In this document: one piece after another, positions 59,151 through 64,000 of the stretch | How the letters are laid out: each line of letters begins with the position of its first letter | Position numbering within the stretch: the first letter of the stretch is position 1 | Assembly: GCF_001428845.1 (NCBI RefSeq) | Contig: NZ_LMIU01000027.1 | Coordinates: forward strand, 153,765 to 217,764 | Direction: 5' to 3' | DNA length: 64,000 nucleotides | From: Achromobacter sp. Root83 | Lineage (GTDB): Bacteria > Pseudomonadota > Gammaproteobacteria > Burkholderiales > Burkholderiaceae_B | Program-made: the position numbers and the translations under genes | The notes under the pieces: model-generated | Told to the model about the DNA's origin: nothing | Seen by the model: the letters and a program-made list of their open reading frames with translations, nothing else | The model's database searches: none

Positions 59151-59783
59151 ATGCAGCCCGAATTGATCGAGACCATCCTGGTGGAAGCGTCGGGCAACGT
59201 GCCCTTGCTGGCCCGCCATCTCTATCGCCTGGAATCCTCTTGCAAGGCGCTGGGCTACGTCTGGGGCGGGCGCGCCGTTGAAGGCGACATCCTGGTCGCC
59301 GTCATGGCGCTGGGCACCCCGGGACCGCACCGCCTGCGCCTGCTGGTCGCGCGCGACGGCAGCCGCCAGATCCAGACCGCCGTCCTGCCGCCGCTGCCCG
59401 CGCACCAGGAAGTCATGCTGGCGCCCGAGGCGCTGCGCTCCTCGGAGCCGCTGCTGCGCTACAAGACCACGCACCGCCCCTGGTACACCAAGACGATCGA
59501 ATGGCTGCCCGCGCATCCGCATATCTTCGATCTGATCTATCTGAACGAGCGCGGCGAACTCTGCGAAGGCAGCCGCAGCAACGTCTACCTGCGCATGGAC
59601 GACATCTGGTACACCCCGCCGGTGGACAGCGGCTGCCTGCCCGGCGTGCAGCGCGCCCACCTGCTCGATGCCGGCAAGGCGAAGGAGCGCGTGCTGACCC
59701 TGGCCGACCTGCACGCCGCCGACGAAATCCGCTTGTCGAACGCCCTGCGGGGGTGGTTCACGGTGGTGTTCCGGGAAGCCTGA
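59151..59783 (+). CDS. Class IV aminotransferase-like protein, probable aminodeoxychorismate lyase
   Basis: 210 residues, PLP fold type IV (PabC/IlvE/Dat superfamily). LIYLNERGELCEGSRSNVYLR (about 125-145) is the strongest signature, and YKTTHRPWYTK likely carries the PLP Lys near 105. It is shorter than PabC (about 270). Position after pabB supports the role of 4-amino-4-deoxychorismate lyase, giving p-aminobenzoate and pyruvate. An AGGAG ribosome-binding site precedes ATG 59151; the longer frame overlapping pabB is rejected. Confidence 0.85.
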   Translation: MQPELIETILVEASGNVPLLARHLYRLESSCKALGYVWGGRAVEGDILVAVMALGTPGPHRLRLLVARDGSRQIQTAVLPPLPAHQEVMLAPEALRSSEPLLRYKTTHRPWYTKTIEWLPAHPHIFDLIYLNERGELCEGSRSNVYLRMDDIWYTPPVDSGCLPGVQRAHLLDAGKAKERVLTLADLHAADEIRLSNALRGWFTVVFREA

Positions 59784-59790
59784 ACCCGCC

Positions 59791-60693
59791 CTAGTCCGCG
59801 AACTGCTCGACCACCACCTGCCGCAGCCACTGGTTGGCGGGTTCACGGTGGTTGCGGGCGTGCCAGAACACATTGATGACCGATTCCGGAATCTTCACCG
59901 GACAAGGCGCGGTCGCCAGGCCGAAAGGCTTGCTGGCGCAATCGGCAAAGCGCCTTGGCACCACCGCGATCATGTCGGTGGCCTGCAGGACCGGTCCCAC
60001 CGCCATGAAGTGCGGCACCGTCAGCCGCAGCCGGCGGCGGATGCCGGCGCGCTCGATCACCTCGTCCACCACCCCGTGGCCCGTGCCTTCCGACACGATG
60101 GCCACGTGCTCGGCCGCGCGGAACTGCCGCGCCGACACGCCGGACCGCGCCAGCGGATGGTCCTGGCGGAAGATGCACACATAGGGCTGGCGGAACAGCA
60201 GGCGCTGGAAGAATCCGCTTTTCAGTCCGGGCAGGAAACCCATGGCCAGATCCATGCGCCCGCGCTCCATTTCGTCCCTGACATCGATCGAGGTGGTGCG
60301 CACGGTGCGGATGGTCACGCCCGGCGCTGCCGCGTCCAGCGCCCGCATCAGCCTGGGCAAAAAATAGGTTTCGCCCACGTCGTTCACGCCAATCACGAAG
60401 GCGCGCTCGCTGTGGGCCGGGTCGAACGACACCCGCGCGTTCAAGGTGCCGTGCAGCGCGCCCAGCGCATCGGCAATGGGCTGGGCCAGCCCCTGGGCGT
60501 AGGGCGTCGGCACCATGCCGCGCGACGTGCGCAGGAACAGCTCGTCGCCCAGCAGCGTGCGCAGGCGGCCCAGCGCATTGCTCACGCCCGGTTGCGAGAT
60601 GCCGAGGCTTTCGGCCGCCGCCGACACGCGCCCATGCTTGTGCAATTCATTGAAGACGACCAGCAGATTCAGGTCCACGTCTTTCAGGTCCAT
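59791..60693 (-). CDS. LysR-family regulator next to the Rieske hydroxylase genes
   Basis: 300 residues. Winged helix-turn-helix (about 5-63: VDLNLLVVFNELHKHGRVSAAAESLGISQPGVSNALGRLR), of the NahR/NodD-type subgroup judging by the MDLKDVDLNLLVVF start, and a substrate-binding domain (about 90-295). That subgroup commonly senses salicylate and similar aromatics. It is divergent from the oxygenase genes at 60905 across 211 bases, the usual layout for control of the adjacent pathway. Confidence 0.92.
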   Translation of the reverse strand: MDLKDVDLNLLVVFNELHKHGRVSAAAESLGISQPGVSNALGRLRTLLGDELFLRTSRGMVPTPYAQGLAQPIADALGALHGTLNARVSFDPAHSERAFVIGVNDVGETYFLPRLMRALDAAAPGVTIRTVRTTSIDVRDEMERGRMDLAMGFLPGLKSGFFQRLLFRQPYVCIFRQDHPLARSGVSARQFRAAEHVAIVSEGTGHGVVDEVIERAGIRRRLRLTVPHFMAVGPVLQATDMIAVVPRRFADCASKPFGLATAPCPVKIPESVINVFWHARNHREPANQWLRQVVVEQFAD

Positions 60694-60766
60694 GCGCTTG
60701 TCTCCACCAATATTGATTCTGGTGATTCATGTCATCAAGCAGATTCTATTTATTTATTTTGCTGCG

Positions 60767-60783
60767 TGCCGGATGATCCGGCA
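60767..60783. promoter_or_regulatory. Dyad in the LysR-oxygenase intergenic region
   Basis: TGCCGGA-TGA-TCCGGCA is a perfect 7-bp inverted repeat 122 bases before the oxygenase ATG. Nearby, 60715-60755 has repeated GATTC motifs and an AT-rich TATTTATTTATTTT tract. The dyad could be a LysR site or a leader hairpin. Confidence 0.3.
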
Positions 60784-60904
60784 AACGCCTGCGCCCATGT
60801 CGCGCAAGGCTCTGCCCGCCCGCCGCGCGGCCAGATGGAAAATGGAGACAAACCATGCGCACCTGTACGCATCGCCTCGGCACGCCCTGTAGGGACGGAC
60901 GCCC

Positions 60905-62164
60905 ATGAACGCGCCCGAACAGCCCATTCATATCGTCCCGCCCTGGCAGGGCGACGGCTCCCACCGCATTCCCTTTGGCGTCTATACCGATGCCGCGCTG
61001 CACCGGCGCGAACTGGAGCGTTTTTTCTATCAGGCGCATTGGAGCTATGTGGGCCTTGAAGCCGAGATCCCCAATCCGGGCGACTTCAAGCGCACCGCCG
61101 TGGGCGAACGCTCCGTCATCCTGCTGCGCGATCATGACGGCCAGGTGCGCGTGGTGGAAAACGTGTGCGCCCACCGCGGCGTGCAGTTCTGCCGCGAACG
61201 CGCCGGCAACCGCAGCGAATTCGTCTGCCCCTACCACCAGTGGAACTACGACCTGCAGGGCAACCTGATCGGCGTGCCCTTCCGCCGCGGCGTCAAACAG
61301 GACGGCAAGGTCAACGGCGGCATGCCGCCAGACTTCAAGCCGGAAGAGCACGGGCTGACCAAATTGGCGGTGGCCTGCCGCAACGGCGTGGTGTTCGCGT
61401 CTTTCGACCATGCCGTCGAACCGCTGGAAGACTACCTGGGCCCGGACATCCTGCATTACTTCGATCGCGTGTTCGACGGCCGCGAACTGGTGATCCATGG
61501 CTACAGCCGGCAGCGCATCCCCGGCAACTGGAAGCTGATGCAGGAGAACATCAAGGACCCCTACCACCCCGGCCTGTTGCATACCTGGTTCGTGACCTTC
61601 GGCCTGTGGCGCGCGGACAACCGGTCCGAACTGAAGATGGACCGCCATTTCCGCCACGCCGCCATGATCTCCACGCGCGGCCAGGGCGGCAAGAGCAACG
61701 TCACCAGCGGCGTATCCAGCTTCAAGGAGCAGATGTCGCTGAATGACGACCGCTTCCTGGACATCGTGCAGGAGCCCTGGTGGAACGGGCCCACCGCGGT
61801 GCTGATGACGCTGTTTCCCAGCGTCATCATCCAGCAGCAGGTGAACTCGCTGTCCACCCGCCACATCCAGCCGGTAGGGCATGACGCCTTCGACTTCGTC
61901 TGGACCCATTTCGGTTTTTCCGACGACAGTCCCGAGATGACGCGCCGCCGGCTGCGCCAGGCCAATCTGTTCGGCCCGGCGGGATTCGTGTCCGCCGACG
62001 ACGGCGAGGTCATCGAGTTCTCGCAATCGGGATTCGAGCAGAAGCCGTGGCACCGCAGCGTGGCGGAACTGGGCGGCAAGACCGCCGAGAACACCGAACA
62101 CATGGTCACGGAAACGCTGATACGCGGCATGTACGCCTACTGGCGCCGGGTGATGGAGGCCTGA
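60905..62164 (+). CDS. Rieske oxygenase alpha subunit, salicylate 5-hydroxylase (NagG) / anthranilate dioxygenase (AndAc) type
   Basis: 419 residues. Rieske motif CAHRGVQFC ... CPYHQW (about 84-107) and mononuclear iron ligands in KDPYHPGLLH (about 217-226). From memory the sequence tracks NagG of Ralstonia U2 closely, for example HWSYVGLEAEIPNPGDFKR, MQENIKDPYHPGLLHTW and NLFGPAGFVSADDGEVIE. It would hydroxylate salicylate to gentisate or attack anthranilate. Operon order is alpha, beta, ferredoxin; no reductase gene is adjacent. Confidence 0.9.
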   Translation: MNAPEQPIHIVPPWQGDGSHRIPFGVYTDAALHRRELERFFYQAHWSYVGLEAEIPNPGDFKRTAVGERSVILLRDHDGQVRVVENVCAHRGVQFCRERAGNRSEFVCPYHQWNYDLQGNLIGVPFRRGVKQDGKVNGGMPPDFKPEEHGLTKLAVACRNGVVFASFDHAVEPLEDYLGPDILHYFDRVFDGRELVIHGYSRQRIPGNWKLMQENIKDPYHPGLLHTWFVTFGLWRADNRSELKMDRHFRHAAMISTRGQGGKSNVTSGVSSFKEQMSLNDDRFLDIVQEPWWNGPTAVLMTLFPSVIIQQQVNSLSTRHIQPVGHDAFDFVWTHFGFSDDSPEMTRRRLRQANLFGPAGFVSADDGEVIEFSQSGFEQKPWHRSVAELGGKTAENTEHMVTETLIRGMYAYWRRVMEA

Positions 62165-62166
62165 CG

Positions 62167-62637
62167 ATGGACTTTGCCCTGTACTACCAACTGACCCGCC
62201 TGTACAGCGATTATGCCGCGGCGCTGGACGCCGAGGAGTGGGAGAAATGGCCCGGCTTCTTCCTGGAGGACTGCGTGTACAAGGTGCTGCCGCGCGAGAA
62301 CCATGAGCGCGGCTACCCCTTGGCCACCATGGCCTTCGAAAGCCGCGGCATGCTGAAGGACCGCATCTACGGCGCCACCGACACGATCTTCCACGACCCC
62401 TACTACCAGCGCCACGTGGTGGGCGCGCCGCGCGTGCTGTCGGCGGAGGGCGGCCGCATCGAATCCGAAGCGAACTACGCCGTGTTCCGCACCAAGCCCA
62501 ACCAGTTCACCACCGTCTACAACGTGGGCCGCTACCTGGATGTCATACGCCAGACGCCCGACGGCTTGAAATTCGAATCCCGGCTGTGCATCTTCGACAG
62601 CGAGCTGATCCCGAATTCGCTGATCTATCCCATCTGA
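62167..62637 (+). CDS. Rieske oxygenase beta subunit (NagH/AndAd type)
   Basis: 156 residues, typical ring-hydroxylating beta subunit: LTRLYSDYAAALDAEEWEKWPGFF, and LPRENHERGYPLATMAFESRGMLKDRI near 45-70, then YLDVIRQTPDGLKFESRLCIFDSELIPNSL. It lies two bases after the alpha stop and forms the structural half of the hydroxylase. Confidence 0.9.
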   Translation: MDFALYYQLTRLYSDYAAALDAEEWEKWPGFFLEDCVYKVLPRENHERGYPLATMAFESRGMLKDRIYGATDTIFHDPYYQRHVVGAPRVLSAEGGRIESEANYAVFRTKPNQFTTVYNVGRYLDVIRQTPDGLKFESRLCIFDSELIPNSLIYPI

Positions 62638-62652
62638 CAAGGAAGCGACGCA

Positions 62653-62964
62653 ATGAGTGTGCAATGGATCAAGGCCATCGCGCGGACCGAGGTGCCGGAA
62701 GAAGACGTGATCGCGGTGCAGGCGGGCGGCCGCGAGATCGCGCTGTACGGGGTGGAGGGCGAGGTCTACGCCACCGACAATCTCTGTACGCACGGAAATG
62801 CCAGGCTGTGCGACGGTTTCCTGACGGGCCATGAGATCGAATGCCCGCTGCACCAGGGCCGCTTCGACGTGCGCGACGGCCGCGCCCTGTGCTCTCCCTT
62901 GCGGGAGAACGTGGCCACCTACCCCGTCCGCATCGAAGACGGCATGGTGTTCGTGGCGCTGTGA
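62653..62964 (+). CDS. Rieske-type [2Fe-2S] ferredoxin of the hydroxylase
   Basis: 103 residues. Rieske motif [12 protein letters not shown] ... CPLHQGRFD (about 45-70), normal for small oxygenase ferredoxins (NagAb/AndAb type). It carries electrons from a ferredoxin reductase, not encoded here, to the oxygenase. Last gene of the operon; converges with tcdA. Confidence 0.92.
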   Translation: MSVQWIKAIARTEVPEEDVIAVQAGGREIALYGVEGEVYATDNLCTHGNARLCDGFLTGHEIECPLHQGRFDVRDGRALCSPLRENVATYPVRIEDGMVFVAL

Positions 62965-62980
62965 TCCGCCCGCGCGGCCA

Positions 62981-63820
62981 TCAGACCGCCAGGCGCAGCG
63001 CTTCGTTGGCGGCCGCCATCCCCATGGCGGCGGTCACCGTCACGACCGACCCGTAGCCGGCGCAGGACAGGCCCTGCGGCGCCAGATTCAAGCCCGACGC
63101 GCCCATGTCGTCTTCGCCTTCTTCGGGCCGGGTCCAGGCGTCTGGAAGGATGGCCGGCTGGTCGAACCACAGGGCGTGGATCCCCATCTTGGGCACGCGC
63201 TTGAGCGCCTTGCCGTTCTTGTCGGACGCCCGCGGAAAGCCGTGCTCGCGCCGCAGCTTGTTGCGCAGCTTGGATAGCAGCGCGTCGTTGACCGCGGCGG
63301 ACAGATCGCCCGCGCGCAAAGCCAACGGATCCGTCTTGCCGCCCGCGCCGCCGCACAGCAGCATCGGAATGCCCGATGCCCGCGCATGCAGGATCATGGC
63401 GATCTTGGCCGCCGCCTGGTCGGTGCAGTCGATGATGACGGTGTAAGGGCCGGGCAGCACGTCGGCAACGTTCTCCGGCGACACGAAATCGTCGACCCGG
63501 GTCAGGCTGCATTCCGGATTGATGGCGAGGACCCGCTCGGCCATCGCATCCACCTTCGATTGCCCCAGCGTGGCCGTCAGCGCGTGGATCTGCCGGTTGA
63601 CGTTGGATTCGGCGATGTGGTCCAGGTCGATGAGCGTCAACGCCCCGACTCCGCAGCGTGCCAGCGCTTCAACGGTCCAGGAGCCGACACCGCCCAGTCC
63701 GGCGACGGCCACGTGGGCATTGCGGATGCGGGCGGGGGCTTCGGGGCCGTACAGGCGTGACAGGGCGCCGAAGCGGCGGTCCAGGTCGGCGGGTTCAGGG
63801 AGATGTTCTGGGGAGTTCAT
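62981..63820 (-). CDS. tcdA: TcdA tRNA threonylcarbamoyladenosine dehydratase (ThiF/MoeB-like)
   Basis: 279 residues. Adenylation fold with the nucleotide motif VAVAGLGGVGSWTVEALARCG (about 29-49), the DLDHIAESNVNRQIHA motif and a DCTDQAAAK segment. This protein, also called CsdL/YgdL, cyclises t6A37 of tRNA to ct6A with ATP. Length and motifs match that group rather than MoeB or ThiF (no CxxC zinc pair at the end). Gene stands alone on the minus strand. Confidence 0.93.
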   Translation of the reverse strand: MNSPEHLPEPADLDRRFGALSRLYGPEAPARIRNAHVAVAGLGGVGSWTVEALARCGVGALTLIDLDHIAESNVNRQIHALTATLGQSKVDAMAERVLAINPECSLTRVDDFVSPENVADVLPGPYTVIIDCTDQAAAKIAMILHARASGIPMLLCGGAGGKTDPLALRAGDLSAAVNDALLSKLRNKLRREHGFPRASDKNGKALKRVPKMGIHALWFDQPAILPDAWTRPEEGEDDMGASGLNLAPQGLSCAGYGSVVTVTAAMGMAAANEALRLAV

Positions 63821-63849
63821 GGGTGGGATTTTATTGCAGACGGCGGTTG

Positions 63850-63894
63850 GGTTCTTGAGGCGCCTGGCGCGGCGGCGGCGCGGGGGCGCGGGGC
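63850..63894. repeat. Second copy of the GC-rich dispersed repeat
   Basis: GGTTCTTGAGGCGCCTGG (63850-63867) is the exact reverse complement of 22898-22915, and the following GGCGGCGGCG-rich stretch resembles the rest of that element. It lies between tcdA and the insertion-sequence end. Confidence 0.65.
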
Positions 63895-63910
63895 TACGAT
63901 TGTGTGGTGG

Positions 63911-64000
63911 TCAAGTTTTAGTGGACACCTGCATAGGTAGTTTTGGCGCTTGGCTGCGTTCATACGCAGCCGGTGCCCGATAGCCCAGCTTGGAGTGCAG
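63911..64000 (-). mobile_element. Carboxy-terminal end of an IS3-family transposase, cut by the window edge
   Basis: Read on the minus strand, the last 90 bases encode 29 residues and a TGA stop. The start of this piece, LHSKLGYRAPAAYER, is the classic end of IS3-family OrfB (DDE) transposases. The sequence ACTAAAACTTGACCACC around the stop looks like the terminal inverted repeat (TGTCCACTAAAACTTGACC) found in this family, so the element end is probably at about 63901-63930. The rest of the element lies outside the window. Confidence 0.8.

Overview
This is a high-GC beta-proteobacterial chromosome segment. Gene content (purH-ruvCAB region, minCDE, ettA, many uptake ABC transporters, IclR/LysR/MarR regulators, Rieske oxygenases) and typical dispersed intergenic repeats point to the Alcaligenaceae, most likely Achromobacter or a close Bordetella relative. 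The genus is inferred from memory of gene content, not from a database search. No rRNA, tRNA or CRISPR array was seen.

Layout. 0-7 kb: 3' end of purH, ruvC and ruvA on the plus strand, then on the minus strand an NDUFA9-like reductase, a PLP-dependent ammonia-lyase, ruvB and an OmpR-type two-component pair. 7-15 kb: an orphan usher-like barrel protein, recQ, a cytochrome bd-like pair (cydA-like/cydB-like) and glnS. 15-23 kb: minCDE, an OsmB-like lipoprotein, an isochorismatase-family hydrolase, a vapBC toxin-antitoxin pair, ettA, a DMT exporter, an acidic-tailed hypothetical protein and a 528-base repeat-bearing spacer. 23-28.5 kb: a complete Dpp/Opp-type peptide importer operon on the minus strand. 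28.7-47 kb: a MarR regulator divergent from a long plus-strand catabolic operon (IorA/IorB-like, oxygenase reductase, Rieske oxygenase alpha/beta, CoA ligase, thiolase-like protein, OB-fold/SDR fusion, cyclase-family hydrolase, SDR) that runs into a branched-chain-type ABC importer with a LivM-LivG fusion. 47-52 kb: glycosyltransferase, LysR regulator, a 42-residue basic protein and a kdgK-eda-IclR group. 52-60 kb: a double-length UvrA, pabB and a pabC-like gene. 60-63 kb: a LysR regulator divergent from a three-gene Rieske hydroxylase. The window closes with tcdA and the truncated end of an IS3-family element.

What stands out. The CydA-like protein keeps the cytochrome bd fold but, by eye alignment to E. 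coli CydA, lacks every known heme ligand (H19, H186, M393, E445) and both E99 and E107, so it is unlikely to be an ordinary quinol oxidase. The MarR-controlled operon has the make-up of an aromatic acid pathway with CoA activation and retro-aldol or thiolytic cleavage. It resembles the MarR-regulated iad loci for indole-3-acetate degradation described in Variovorax and relatives. Two of its enzymes have lost canonical catalytic residues: the thiolase nucleophile Cys is Gly, and the SDR Tyr is Trp. If the pathway ends at anthranilate, the second Rieske hydroxylase at 60.9 kb could act on it, but that link is only inference.
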